Shown here piece by piece: positions 9,027 through 18,105 of a DNA stretch of 64,000 nt. The notes beneath the pieces are model-generated. The model worked only from the letters and a program-made list of their open reading frames with translations. It had not been told where the DNA came from and did not search any database. The stretch's first letter is position 1. Every line of letters begins with the position of its first letter. Source of the DNA: Coleofasciculus sp. FACHB-1120 (lineage in GTDB: Bacteria; Cyanobacteriota; Cyanobacteriia; Cyanobacteriales; FACHB-T130); NCBI RefSeq assembly GCF_014698845.1, contig NZ_JACJTV010000001.1:186001-250000 (forward strand), read 5' to 3'. The translations under genes and the position numbers were made by a program.

Positions 9027-10361
9027 CTATCCTACCAACAAATTCTCCTCCGGATAGCGGATAACGCTGGGAGTAGGATCTCCAAGAATGGCTGACATTA
9101 GGAGCAACACTCCCACCCGACCCATGTACATGGTGGCAATCAATACAAGTTTGGCAAACGTTGAAACACTCGCTGTAATACCAGTAGAAAGTCCAACTGT
9201 GGCGAATGCTGAAACAACCTCAAATAAGATTCGGATAAACGCCACCTGTGGATCACTTAGCGCAATTAAAGTCGTGGAACCAATGACCACCAGAAGCGAA
9301 CCAACCGCAACCCCAGTCGCTTTCACAATGAGCGCCATCGGGATTTGGCGTTGATAAGCAATTACCTCTTCCTTCCCTTGTAATGCTGAAAAAGTAGAAC
9401 TCAGTAAAACCCTTGTCGTCGTGGTTTTAATTCCGCCGCCGGTACTGCCAGGATTTGTCCCAATAAACATGAATGCAATGGTAATAAAAAGAGAAGCTTC
9501 GGTCAATTTCCCAATATCAATGGTATTAAAACCAGCTGTTCGAGGTGTTACCGATTGAAACCAAGCCGCCATGAGCTTCTGGGGAAAATCAAGTGCGCCA
9601 AAGGTTTGGGGATTGTTGAATTCTGTAAACAAAAAGAGAATTGTTCCCAGAATGAGTAGAAACACAGTGGTAGTGGTAGCAATCTTAAAATTGAGAGAAA
9701 AGACAACACAAGCTTGACTCTTGGATAAGCGATCGCGCGTCCATAAATACAGCTCCATAATCACTTCATAGCCAATCCCACCCAAAATAATTAAGGCGGT
9801 GACAATCAGGTTGAGCAAAGGCGATCGCACATATTGCATCAGATTATCTGAAAACAAGCCAAAACCTGCATTGTTAAAAGAATTTACACTATGAAAAACT
9901 GATAGCCAAAGACCGCGATCGAACCCATAATCGGGTACAAACACCAACATCAATAAAAAGATGCCAGTTATTTCAATAATCAACGTCGTGGCAATAATTG
10001 AGCGCACCAATTCCAGCACACCGGATAATCCAGGCTTGTCGAGGGATTGTTGAATCGCTATCTTCTCTCGCAGTCCAAACTTGCGTCCTAGCAACAGCAA
10101 CAGGCACGTCGTTGCCGTCATGTAGCCCAATCCCCCCACCTGAACCAGCAAGACAATGAACAATTGTCCCCAAAACGAATAAAATTTCCCCACATCGACC
10201 ACTGATAAACCAGTCACGCAGACAGCAGACGTGGAAGTAAATAGCGCGATTACCGGATTGCTCCAACTGCCGTCACTGATTGAAAATGGCAGCATCAGTA
10301 AAATCGTTCCCAACGTGATGACAGCAAGAAATCCCAGGCAAATAGTTCTGGCAACAGTCAT
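9027..10361 (-). CDS. ktrB: Na+-dependent K+ transporter KtrB
   Basis: 444 residues of the SKT superfamily with four M1-P-M2 units. The selectivity-filter glycines are visible in each pore loop: SAVCVTGLSVVD, NNAGFGLFSDN, TPRTAGFNTID and ATVGLSTGIT. The protein sits in the plasma membrane and imports potassium together with sodium under KtrA control. It is divergent from the tocopherol genes, sharing a 92-bp intergenic region. Confidence 0.94.
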   Translation of the reverse strand: MTVARTICLGFLAVITLGTILLMLPFSISDGSWSNPVIALFTSTSAVCVTGLSVVDVGKFYSFWGQLFIVLLVQVGGLGYMTATTCLLLLLGRKFGLREKIAIQQSLDKPGLSGVLELVRSIIATTLIIEITGIFLLMLVFVPDYGFDRGLWLSVFHSVNSFNNAGFGLFSDNLMQYVRSPLLNLIVTALIILGGIGYEVIMELYLWTRDRLSKSQACVVFSLNFKIATTTTVFLLILGTILFLFTEFNNPQTFGALDFPQKLMAAWFQSVTPRTAGFNTIDIGKLTEASLFITIAFMFIGTNPGSTGGGIKTTTTRVLLSSTFSALQGKEEVIAYQRQIPMALIVKATGVAVGSLLVVIGSTTLIALSDPQVAFIRILFEVVSAFATVGLSTGITASVSTFAKLVLIATMYMGRVGVLLLMSAILGDPTPSVIRYPEENLLVG

Positions 10362-10453
10362 GGTCTAGCGGTCTATCAGGAAAAGTATTTTTAGAGCTTA
10401 CTGCTTTCCGAGTTCTGGTAGGCTAATTTTCAGCAACACCGCCTGAAAATTTC

Positions 10454-11323
10454 ATGACTTCAACTCTTTATCAGCAAATTCAGCAGTTCTACGACGCTTC
10501 CTCCGGTCTGTGGGAACAGATTTGGGGAGAACATATGCACCACGGATACTATGGCGCTGATGGTACTCTGAAAAAAGACCGGCGGCAAGCGCAAATTGAC
10601 TTAATTGAAGAATTGCTCAAGTGGGGTGAGGTGCAGGTCGGGGAAGGCTTGACTACCCCCGCCAATATCCTCGATGTTGGCTGCGGGATTGGCGGCAGTT
10701 CTCTTTACTTGGCGCAAAAATTCAACGCAACGGCAACGGGAATCACCCTGAGTCCCGTCCAGGCGACTAGAGCCAAAGAACGGGCAGCCGTTGCTGGATT
10801 AAGCGATCGCACATCGTTCCAGGTGGCAGACGCCCTGAATATGCCCTTCGCTGACGATTCCTTTGACTTTGTATGGTCGCTCGAAAGTGGCGAACATATG
10901 CCCAATAAGCAGAAGTTCTTGCAGGAGTGCTACCGGGTGCTGAAGCCGGGGGGGACTTTTCTCATGGCAACCTGGTGTCATCGTCCGGTTGGGGGCGCAG
11001 ATGCACAGTTGACAGATGATGAGCGCAAGCATCTGGCAGAAATTTACCGCGTCTATGCTTTGCCTTACGTGATTTCGCTGCCAGAATATGAAACGCTGGC
11101 TCGCAAAGTTTCGTTCGAGAATATTCGCACGGCAGATTGGTCAAAAGCTGTCGCACCATTTTGGGATATCGTGATTGATTCGACGCTCGATCCCAAAGCC
11201 GTTCTAGGTTTGCTTTTCTCCGGATGGACAACGATTCAAGCGGCGCTTTCACTGGGGTTAATGAGCCGGGGCTATGAGCAAGGTCTGATTCGATTCGGAT
11301 TGCTCTGCGCGACTAAGAAATAA
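10454..11323 (+). CDS. Tocopherol (gamma-tocopherol/MPBQ-type) methyltransferase
   Basis: 289 residues. A class I SAM-binding fold with motif I LDVGCGIGGSSLYLA near residue 76 and motif II region SFDFVWSLESGEHM. The N-terminus (LYQQIQQFYDASSGLWEQIW, then HMHHGYYG) is characteristic of the gamma-tocopherol methyltransferase family, which methylates the chromanol ring as the last step of alpha-tocopherol synthesis. The homogentisate phytyltransferase gene begins 54 bp downstream, which supports the assignment. A closely related 2-methyl-6-phytylbenzoquinol methyltransferase or sarcosine-type methyltransferase is the main alternative. Confidence 0.87.
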   Translation: MTSTLYQQIQQFYDASSGLWEQIWGEHMHHGYYGADGTLKKDRRQAQIDLIEELLKWGEVQVGEGLTTPANILDVGCGIGGSSLYLAQKFNATATGITLSPVQATRAKERAAVAGLSDRTSFQVADALNMPFADDSFDFVWSLESGEHMPNKQKFLQECYRVLKPGGTFLMATWCHRPVGGADAQLTDDERKHLAEIYRVYALPYVISLPEYETLARKVSFENIRTADWSKAVAPFWDIVIDSTLDPKAVLGLLFSGWTTIQAALSLGLMSRGYEQGLIRFGLLCATKK

Positions 11324-11377
11324 CGTTTGGGAACAAAAATTGCTTAAAATCAAGCCTGAGTATTCATTCAGGCACGC

Positions 11378-12349
11378 ATGAGCCAGATTTCTCCTGAAAA
11401 GTCTTCCCTTCCCAAAACCAGTCCTTCTGAGTCCTACCCTGTACAGCGCACTGGTTCCTGGCTCTACGCCTTATGGAAGTTCTCCCGCCCTCATACGATT
11501 ATTGGCACCAGCCTGAGCGTGATGGCGTTGTACGCGATCGCGCTTGCAACAGCTTCCGGGGGCGTCACCAGCGTCGAACAGTTTTTGGGTGCATGGATTG
11601 CCTGTCTGGGCGGAAATGTCTACATTGTCGGGCTAAATCAGCTCGAAGATGTGGAAATTGACAAGATTAACAAGCCCCATTTGCCTATCGCTGCTGGTGA
11701 ATTTTCTAGGGCGCAAGCTCAAATTATTGTCGCCATTAGTGGAAGTGTGGGGCTGCTGTTGGCACTTCTTCTAGGACGATATTTACTGTTCACGGTGGGG
11801 GTTAGTTTAGCCATTGGTACAGCCTATTCTCTGCCGCCGATTCGGTTAAAACGATTTTCCTTTTGGGCAGCGCTGTGCATTTTCACCGTGCGCGGAGTCA
11901 TTGTCAATTTAGGGCTATTTTTACACTTCAATTGGGTATTGCAAAAAAGTCAAGTGATTCCGGCATCAGTCTGGGCGCTGACGATGTTTGTGTTGGTATT
12001 TACGTTTGCGATCGCTATCTTTAAAGACATCCCCGATATGGAGGGCGATAAGCAGTACAACATCAACACCTTTACGATTCAACTCGGTAAGCCAGCCGTC
12101 TTTAATCTATCTCTTTGGGTGATTACGGTCTGCTACCTGGGCATGATTGTGGCTGGGGTATTATCGCTAAGTGCGGTTAATTCCACATTTCTGATAATTA
12201 CTCATGTATTCGCACTCTTGTTGCTGTGGTGGCGAAGTAGAAGTGTAGATTTGCAGGATAAGAGCGCGATCGCATCTTTTTACCAATTTATTTGGAAACT
12301 CTTTTTCTTGGAATATCTGATTTTCCCCGCTGCCTGTCTTTTAGCATAA
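11378..12349 (+). CDS. hpt: Homogentisate phytyltransferase
   Basis: 323 residues, UbiA prenyltransferase family with eight or nine predicted membrane helices. The first Asp motif is NQLEDVEIDKINKPHLPIA and the second KDIPDMEGD, both chelating Mg-diphosphate. The NKPHLPIAAGE string is typical of the plant VTE2/cyanobacterial Slr1736 group, which joins homogentisate with phytyl diphosphate and commits the cell to tocopherol. The first 25 residues are hydrophilic. It probably shares a transcript with the upstream methyltransferase. Confidence 0.93.
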   Translation: MSQISPEKSSLPKTSPSESYPVQRTGSWLYALWKFSRPHTIIGTSLSVMALYAIALATASGGVTSVEQFLGAWIACLGGNVYIVGLNQLEDVEIDKINKPHLPIAAGEFSRAQAQIIVAISGSVGLLLALLLGRYLLFTVGVSLAIGTAYSLPPIRLKRFSFWAALCIFTVRGVIVNLGLFLHFNWVLQKSQVIPASVWALTMFVLVFTFAIAIFKDIPDMEGDKQYNINTFTIQLGKPAVFNLSLWVITVCYLGMIVAGVLSLSAVNSTFLIITHVFALLLLWWRSRSVDLQDKSAIASFYQFIWKLFFLEYLIFPAACLLA

Positions 12350-12419
12350 GAAAGGTTAAAACCCTCATCAGGGTAAGCTTAAGGAAAGGGGTGCCACAAA
12401 TGCCGGAGGGCTACCAAGG

Positions 12420-12881
12420 GTGGAAACAGAAACATCTCAACTAACTTATTTTCTGGCTGTCGCTGTCGTCGGCATTAGTCTGACTCTCCTGGTTTTTTTC
12501 TTGGGGAAGACATTTGTCGCTTCAAACTTTTTTAAAAAAGGGGTGGCACTTTATAAACAAAAAGACTATGCAGGTGCAGAGGCAGCTTTTCGCCAAGTGA
12601 TTCAGCGACACCGCACCAATGACATGGCGCGATTGCTGTTGGGAAATGCTCTGATGGCGCAAGATAAGATTGACGAGGCAACGCCGATATATCGGGAATT
12701 GATTGAGCGATCGCCCAAAAATGTCGATGCTTATTTGAGGTTGGGAGACACGCTGATTAAACAAGACAAAATTGAGGAAGCGATCGCCGTCCTTCAAAAA
12801 GCTAGAAACTTATATAAAACGGGCACCACAGAGCAACAACAACTCGATCAACTCATCCAGGAAATGGACGCCCCAAAATAA
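12420..12881 (+). CDS. Membrane-anchored TPR protein
   Basis: 153 residues starting at GTG. One membrane helix (about 9-33, FLAVAVVGISLTLLVFFLG) is followed by three TPR units, then a short tail. A GGAGG lies about ten bases before the start. Likely a protein-protein adaptor on the cytoplasmic or lumenal face of a membrane; no specific partner is visible. It sits between the tocopherol genes and the CobA-HemD fusion, 30 bp before the latter, so it may be co-transcribed. Confidence 0.82.
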   Translation: METETSQLTYFLAVAVVGISLTLLVFFLGKTFVASNFFKKGVALYKQKDYAGAEAAFRQVIQRHRTNDMARLLLGNALMAQDKIDEATPIYRELIERSPKNVDAYLRLGDTLIKQDKIEEAIAVLQKARNLYKTGTTEQQQLDQLIQEMDAPK

Positions 12882-12911
12882 CCTGCAAATTCCTTCGATC
12901 GCAGCTAAATC

Positions 12912-14603
12912 ATGACTGAGCGTACCGGAAAAGTATATCTGGTGGGGGCAGGGCCTGGAGATATTGCTTACCTCACCGTCAAGGCACAACATCTGCTTGT
13001 TGAGGCACAGGTGTTAGTCTACGACGCCCTCGTAGATGCCCAGTTGTTGGAGTTGGTGCCAGACAGTTGCCTGAAGTTGGATGTGGGGAAACGCGGTGGA
13101 CAACCCAGCACACCGCAAGCCGAAATTAACCAACTGCTGGTGGAACACTGTCAGCAGGGAAAGCAAGTCGTGCGGCTAAAAAGTGGCGATCCGTTTATTT
13201 TTGGGCGTTCGACTTCCGAAATTCAGGCATTAATTACCGCTGGGTGTCCTTTTGAAGTCGTACCAGGGATTTCTTCAGCCCTAGCAGCACCTTTGCTCGT
13301 GGGGATTCCGCTGACAGATCCGGTGATGAGCCGAGGTTTCACGGTAATTACTGCCCACGAACCGGATGTTTTGGACTGGGAAGCACTGGCGCGGATGGAA
13401 ACGCTGGTAATCTTGATGGGAGGGCGCAATCTCGGTGAAATTGTCTATCAGTTGCAGCGATATGGGCGATCGCTTTCTACTCCCGTCGCCGCAATTCGTT
13501 GGGCGGGAACGCCTCAACAACAAGTCTGGATAGCTACGCTGGGCACTATCGTTGAGCAAACTAGGGGCGAATCTCTCTCTCCCACCGTGATTGTCATCGG
13601 GGAAGTCATCGGTTTGAGAAAATACTTGCGATCGCCAGATGCACCAGTCGTCTTAGATCGACGCCTAAATCCGCCCGTACAATCATCAGAATCTTCAACC
13701 CCATCAGCACGGGTGAGTTTATCAGACATACCTATGGGAAGCGATTCGCAGAAAACCTCGTCCCTCACGACTCAAAACTCTTCCCAACCGCTAGCTGGGA
13801 AAACGATTTTAGTGACACGCGCCGCAGGACAATCGGGTGAGTTTTGCTTGCGCCTCCAAGAAGAAGGCGCGACAGTGATTGAGATGCCGACGCTGGAAAT
13901 TACTCCTCCTTCCAGTTGGGAAGAATTGGATAATGCGATCGCGCACTTATCCAATTTCGACTGGTTAATTCTCACTTCCAGCAACGGTGTTGATTACTTT
14001 TTTGAACGACTGGAAGCGCAAAATCAAGATGCCCGCGCCTTAGCCGGGGTCAAAATTGCCGTCGTCGGGAAGAAAACCGCCCAGAGTCTCAGGCAGCAGG
14101 GCTTACAACCCGATTTTATTCCCCCAGCTTTTGTGGCAGATTCGCTGGTTGAATACTTTCCAGAATCGTTAGAGGGCAAGAAAATTCTCTTTCCGAGAGT
14201 GGAAACGGGTGGAAGAGAAGTCTTAGTGAAGGAATTAACCGCCCAAGGTGCAGAAGTAATCGAAGTGGCGGCTTATCAATCTCGGTGCCCGGAAGCGATC
14301 GCACCCGCTGCCTTAGATGCCCTCCAGCGACAAGCAGTGGATGTGATTACTTTTGCAAGTTCTAAAACCGTGCAATTTTTTGGTCAATTAGTCGGAGAAA
14401 TCGACAAATTGCCCCTACAAGGTGTCTGTATTGCCTCGATTGGTCCTCAAACTTCTAAAACCTGTCTTTCTCTGCTGGGGCGAGTGGATGTAGAAGCCCC
14501 AGAATACACTTTAGACGGCTTAACCCAAGCGATCGTCCAGTGGGCGACATCTGAGGAGAATGTCCGCGATCGCTTGGCTCACAACTCAAATATAGATTGC
14601 TAG
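12912..14603 (+). CDS. cobA-hemD: Uroporphyrinogen-III C-methyltransferase / uroporphyrinogen-III synthase fusion
   Basis: 563 residues. Residues 1-245 are a SUMT (CobA) domain: VYLVGAGPGD, VRLKSGDPFIFGR, VPGISSALAAP and ILMGGRNL. SUMT adds two methyl groups to uroporphyrinogen III on the path to sirohaem and corrins. A linker of about 50 Ser/Pro-rich residues follows, then a HemD domain from about 295 (TILVTRAAGQSGEF, WLILTSSNGVDYFF, ITFASSKTVQFF), which closes the tetrapyrrole ring. Fused CobA-HemD proteins couple synthesis of the ring with its first diversion from haem and chlorophyll. Confidence 0.95.
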   Translation: MTERTGKVYLVGAGPGDIAYLTVKAQHLLVEAQVLVYDALVDAQLLELVPDSCLKLDVGKRGGQPSTPQAEINQLLVEHCQQGKQVVRLKSGDPFIFGRSTSEIQALITAGCPFEVVPGISSALAAPLLVGIPLTDPVMSRGFTVITAHEPDVLDWEALARMETLVILMGGRNLGEIVYQLQRYGRSLSTPVAAIRWAGTPQQQVWIATLGTIVEQTRGESLSPTVIVIGEVIGLRKYLRSPDAPVVLDRRLNPPVQSSESSTPSARVSLSDIPMGSDSQKTSSLTTQNSSQPLAGKTILVTRAAGQSGEFCLRLQEEGATVIEMPTLEITPPSSWEELDNAIAHLSNFDWLILTSSNGVDYFFERLEAQNQDARALAGVKIAVVGKKTAQSLRQQGLQPDFIPPAFVADSLVEYFPESLEGKKILFPRVETGGREVLVKELTAQGAEVIEVAAYQSRCPEAIAPAALDALQRQAVDVITFASSKTVQFFGQLVGEIDKLPLQGVCIASIGPQTSKTCLSLLGRVDVEAPEYTLDGLTQAIVQWATSEENVRDRLAHNSNIDC

Positions 14604-14635
14604 ATAGCTATTCTCGATTGGATGCCGTACATTTT

Positions 14636-14880
14636 AACCCCACCCCTGCCCCTCCTCGTTTACGGGGAGGGGTTCCCTCTTCTCCCCGATTCCCTGCCCC
14701 GCCTTGCTGCCGCTAGTGTCTCCCCCTAAACGAGGAGGGGTTCCCTCTTCTCCCCTCTCCGTGAACGGAGAGGGGTTGGGGGTGAGGTTCCATATTCTCC
14801 TCTCCGTAAATGAGGAGGGGTTCCCTCTTCTCCCCTCTCCGTGAACGGAGAGAGGCTGGGGGTGAGGTTCCAAATATCGA
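14636..14880. repeat. Tandem GC-rich palindromic repeat, 80-bp period
   Basis: Two near-identical copies start at 14732 and 14812, exactly 80 bp apart, and a partial, diverged copy lies at about 14652-14700. Each copy holds a self-complementary core (CCCTCTCCG...CGGAGAGGGG) and ends GGGGGTGAGGTTCC. Related single elements occur at 25486-25556 and 33867-33887. The reading frame that crosses it on the minus strand only translates the repeat and is not a gene. Confidence 0.85.
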
Positions 14881-14980
14881 CACTCAACTGAAAACCGTGA
14901 TAATCTCTCTCGAAAGCTTTGCAGAAATTTTCCTCCTTTCGTCGCGCCCTAGGGGATAGAGGGTTTCGAGATTCTTCCGG

Positions 14981-15094
14981 ATGGCAGAGCCGATGGTAAG
15001 TATTTTTAGCTATGATTTATTATTATTAAGATTGTTAACAGTAACTTGCATTTTGGCAGCCTTACTACTCCATATAGGGTGGTACGCCAGCTAA
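14981..15094 (+). CDS. Candidate 37-residue membrane peptide
   Basis: An ATG-started frame of 37 codons ends at TAA 15092-15094. The peptide begins MAEPMVSIFSYD, then has about 20 hydrophobic residues (LLLLRLLTVTCILAALLL) and ends HIGWYAS, the layout of the small single-helix subunits common in photosynthetic complexes. It does not match any such subunit that I know. A second ATG at codon 5 is possible; no strong ribosome binding site is seen. It lies in the 687-bp gap before the CpcS-type gene. It may be chance. Confidence 0.3.
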   Translation: MAEPMVSIFSYDLLLLRLLTVTCILAALLLHIGWYAS

Positions 15095-15108
15095 GTGCCA
15101 GATAGCTG

Positions 15109-15146
15109 ACCCGATTGAGTGACGCTCAACTGTACCCAGATCGGGT
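15109..15146 (+). other. Two-tier hairpin upstream of the lyase gene
   Basis: ACCCGAT (15109-15115) pairs with ATCGGGT (15140-15146), and directly inside it TGAG pairs with CTCA around TGACG. It lies about 145 bp before the GTG start of the CpcS-type gene. It may end the upstream transcript or be part of a leader; no T-tract is seen. The rest of the gap (15147-15290) shows nothing recognisable. Confidence 0.35.
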
Positions 15147-15290
15147 GTCACTAGAAACTGCGACTTGCACAACCGTTCATCAGATTGCTTGCATAAAGGT
15201 CAAATAAAAGGGTGATAAGTCCCATAGCTACTTAGCAAAAATTGACGCTTGCAAGAACTTTATTTTCACTTCGTATGAGGACTGGTACTG

Positions 15291-15830
15291 GTGACATCAC
15301 TAAGACAACTTGCCCAAACCCATGAAGAATCTTTAATTGCAGCGTTTTTTCAGGAATCGGAGGGTAAATGGCGCTCTGAAAGACGCTACTATACGCTGCC
15401 GGATGGAGAAACCAAGGAGATGGTGAGTCTGATTACCGTCCGGTTTTTGGAACAGGGAAGCTCGGAATTGCTACATTTGGCAGAGTTACATCAACTAGAA
15501 GATCCAGGGGCACTGATTTGTGGTTCTTATGTAGAGTGGGACAGCACAAATTCAGTCACAAACCGCAAAGAGTCCAAAGGTTCGACACTGTTTGGCGCAT
15601 TGGGAACCACACTCTATCGCGATCGCGGCTTTGCTACTCCAAAACCCGTCACGGCTGAGTATTATTTCTCCAATCCCAAAACTTTGTGCTTGCGGACAGA
15701 GTACAGAGACTCTTCATTTGAAGAAGAATTAAAACTGATTGGTCGAAGCTACCGCACCCGGCAAACGATCATCTCCCGCGCCGGAGAACAGCAAATGATC
15801 GGTCAATATCTAGAAAAGCGCATTAGCTAG
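15291..15830 (+). CDS. CpcS/CpeS-family phycobiliprotein chromophore lyase
   Basis: 179 residues. The N-terminal pattern AFFQESEGKWRSERRYYTL and the later SKGSTLFGALGTTLYRDRGF fit the S-type lyases, lipocalin-like beta barrels that attach phycocyanobilin or phycoerythrobilin to Cys-82 (beta-84) sites of phycobiliproteins. Family members are about 170-200 residues. Which subclass (CpcS, CpcU, CpeS, CpcV) cannot be decided here. The start is GTG with GAGG about ten bases upstream. It stands alone, away from phycobilisome genes. Confidence 0.8.
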   Translation: MTSLRQLAQTHEESLIAAFFQESEGKWRSERRYYTLPDGETKEMVSLITVRFLEQGSSELLHLAELHQLEDPGALICGSYVEWDSTNSVTNRKESKGSTLFGALGTTLYRDRGFATPKPVTAEYYFSNPKTLCLRTEYRDSSFEEELKLIGRSYRTRQTIISRAGEQQMIGQYLEKRIS

Positions 15831-18034
15831 ACTTCACTTGCACGCCCAGCCAGAAGTGCTACCGCCGCCACTAAATCATCAGGCTCGACTGGCTTAGGCT
15901 GATACATTTGAAAACCTGCCTTTAGGGCACGGTTTTTGTCTTCCTCCCTAGCGTATGCCGTCAGCGCTAGGGCTGGAATTTGTTTTCCGGTCTTTTCTTC
16001 CAGAGTTCTCACCTTGCCGATGAGGGCATAGCCATCTTCCTCTGGCATTCCAATATCACTTACCAGCAAATCGGGCTGCCAGTTACGAAGGACTGCCAAC
16101 GCCTCGGCTACGGATGCGATCGCTTTCACTTTCGCCCCAGACTCTTCAAGCACAAGGGCGATCAACTCCCGTGTATCCGTATCATCATCCACAACTAGCA
16201 CCTGCACTCCGCTCAAGAGTGGAGGTGCTTGTGCTACCTTCTCCTCAGCTTTCCCGATCCCCGGCTCCTCTACCCCCCGGTTCTCCTGCCCCTCTATTTC
16301 CCGACTTTTATCAAAAAGTGGCAGAAGCACTGTAAATGTTGCTCCCCGCCCGATTCCGAGACTAGCAGCACGAACGGTGCCACCGTGCAGTTCCACCAAG
16401 TGACGTACAATCGCTAATCCGAGTCCCAATCCTCCATGCGATCGCGTAGTGCTAGCATCAGCTTGACGAAAGCGGTCAAATGCATAGGGTAGAAAGTCGG
16501 GACTAATGCCAATGCCGCTGTCGCTAATTTGGATTTGGGCAAAGCAAGTGGAAGGTTGCGGGTGATTCGGTTCAGAGTCAGAGGATTGCAAGTTTGGGAT
16601 TTGATTTAAAGCTTCTACTTTTCCTTCAACCTTTAAACCTTCAACCTTCTCCAGTCGCACCTCAATTTTCCCGCCTTCTGGTGTGAACTTGATGGCGTTA
16701 GAGAGTAGATTCCAAACGACTTGCTGTAAGCGATCGGGATCGGCAGCGACTAAGCCAACTGAGCGATCTAATACCGCCTTGACTTGAATTCCCTTGCCAT
16801 CCAATGCCGGACGCACAATATTAATTGCCTCATCAATGGTGGGAACTAGATCGATTGAGCGAATATTTAGGTGCAGCTTGCCTCGAATAATCCGCGAGAC
16901 ATCCAGAATTTCATCGGTGAGTTTTACCTGCGCCTTGGCGTTGCGTTCGATACTCTCAAGGGCGCGATTGGTAACAGAGGAATCTAGCTTCTGACTGCGG
17001 AGTAGCGTTGCCCATCCGAGGATAGAGTTGAGGGGAGTGCGGAGTTCGTGAGACAGCGTTGCTAAGAACTCGTCCTTGAGGCGGTTTGCGTCCTGCGCCT
17101 CCCGGTAGAGTCGGGCATTATCAATTGCCAAAGCAGCCCGATCCGCGAGGTCTTGCAGAAAGAATTGGTCATCACGAGTATAGGAATATCCAGGGCGATC
17201 GCGCGAAACGAATAAAGTCCCAATCCGCCGACCTCGTACCTCTAAAGGTGCGATCAAAATGCTGTACATCCCAAAGCGCTGCAAGTAGGGCAAATACTTG
17301 GACTCGCGCAAAGGTTGTATCTCCTCTGACGACACGACTGGAATCAGTAGCGTCTCGCCCGTTTTAAAGACCCGACCCGTCAAACCCTCATCAACGCGGT
17401 GCGCCTCCGTGGCGAGGGCTTCTTCCAAGCAGGCGAGGGCTTCTGGGTTTGGATGATAAATTGCTACCGGCTTGAGGTACTTTCCATCATCTGATAGGAT
17501 GCGGACTACGCAGAGATCGCCCAGTAGCTGAGCTACCTGCTGACTGACGAGTTCTAGAACTGCTTGGAATTCTGGAATTTTCTCAGCGAAAGCCCGCGAT
17601 ACCTCACTCAAAGCTTGCCGATGCGCTTCCAGACGGGCGGATCTGCGCTGAGTTTCAGCTCGTTCTAGGGCTAACTGCACCGCAGCAGGCAGACGGTTGT
17701 AGTATTTGGGCAACTTCAGAACGTAGTCGGATAGCCCCGCCTTCATCGCCTCTACAGCGATCTCTTCGCTGCCTGTATTGGTAAACATCACCACGGGACA
17801 GTCGGGATACCGCTCTTTGACGGCACGCAACACCTGTAGACCATCACTCCAGCGCAGTTGATAGTCAGTGACAACGGCGTCAAAGCCATCTTCCTCCAGC
17901 GCCTGGTTTAAGGCATTGATTTCTGCGATCTCCTGGATTTGGAGATCGGAAAAAGCTCGGCTGAGCTGACGAGCTGCTAGGAGGCGATCATCAGGGTTGT
18001 CATCAATTAGTAAAATCCGTAAAGTCTGGCTCAT
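15827..18034 (-). CDS. Hybrid sensor kinase: REC-GAF-HisKA-HATPase-REC
   Basis: About 735 residues. Order: N-terminal receiver (LLIDDNPDDR, phosphoacceptor in VVTDYQLRWSDG), GAF near 145-310, dimerisation domain with LATLSHELRTPLNS near 330 (His acceptor), ATPase with N box NLLSNAIKF and SDSGIGI, and a C-terminal receiver (LVVDDDTDTREL, LLVSDIGMPEEDG). There is no membrane segment, so it is cytoplasmic. ATG at 18034 is used; a GTG lies two codons upstream. A repeat-like insert (residues about 463-495) lies in the ATPase domain between the N and G1 boxes. It follows the Rcp1-type regulator gene, probably as one phosphorelay operon. Stop codons overlap the convergent lyase gene by 4 bp. Confidence 0.9.
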   Translation of the reverse strand: MSQTLRILLIDDNPDDRLLAARQLSRAFSDLQIQEIAEINALNQALEEDGFDAVVTDYQLRWSDGLQVLRAVKERYPDCPVVMFTNTGSEEIAVEAMKAGLSDYVLKLPKYYNRLPAAVQLALERAETQRRSARLEAHRQALSEVSRAFAEKIPEFQAVLELVSQQVAQLLGDLCVVRILSDDGKYLKPVAIYHPNPEALACLEEALATEAHRVDEGLTGRVFKTGETLLIPVVSSEEIQPLRESKYLPYLQRFGMYSILIAPLEVRGRRIGTLFVSRDRPGYSYTRDDQFFLQDLADRAALAIDNARLYREAQDANRLKDEFLATLSHELRTPLNSILGWATLLRSQKLDSSVTNRALESIERNAKAQVKLTDEILDVSRIIRGKLHLNIRSIDLVPTIDEAINIVRPALDGKGIQVKAVLDRSVGLVAADPDRLQQVVWNLLSNAIKFTPEGGKIEVRLEKVEGLKVEGKVEALNQIPNLQSSDSEPNHPQPSTCFAQIQISDSGIGISPDFLPYAFDRFRQADASTTRSHGGLGLGLAIVRHLVELHGGTVRAASLGIGRGATFTVLLPLFDKSREIEGQENRGVEEPGIGKAEEKVAQAPPLLSGVQVLVVDDDTDTRELIALVLEESGAKVKAIASVAEALAVLRNWQPDLLVSDIGMPEEDGYALIGKVRTLEEKTGKQIPALALTAYAREEDKNRALKAGFQMYQPKPVEPDDLVAAVALLAGRASEV

Positions 18035-18105
18035 ATTCACTACTTAGTTGGAAGGTTGAAAGAGGTGAATGTTTTAGCTTCCAACTTTCAAAGTCTTTCC
18101 AACTT

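Noticed and set aside
9088-9354. Plus-strand frame inside ktrB
   Set aside because: It is the shadow of the ktrB gene on the other strand; ktrB motifs are strong.
14634-14873. A 79-codon minus-strand frame rich in Pro/Leu
   Set aside because: It only translates the 80-bp GC-rich repeat (PHPQPLSVHGEG-type text); repeats in frame are expected because 80 bp palindromes lack stops, and there is no conserved domain.
14636-14880. CRISPR array
   Set aside because: The 80-bp units are adjacent repeats without unique spacers and no cas gene is present.
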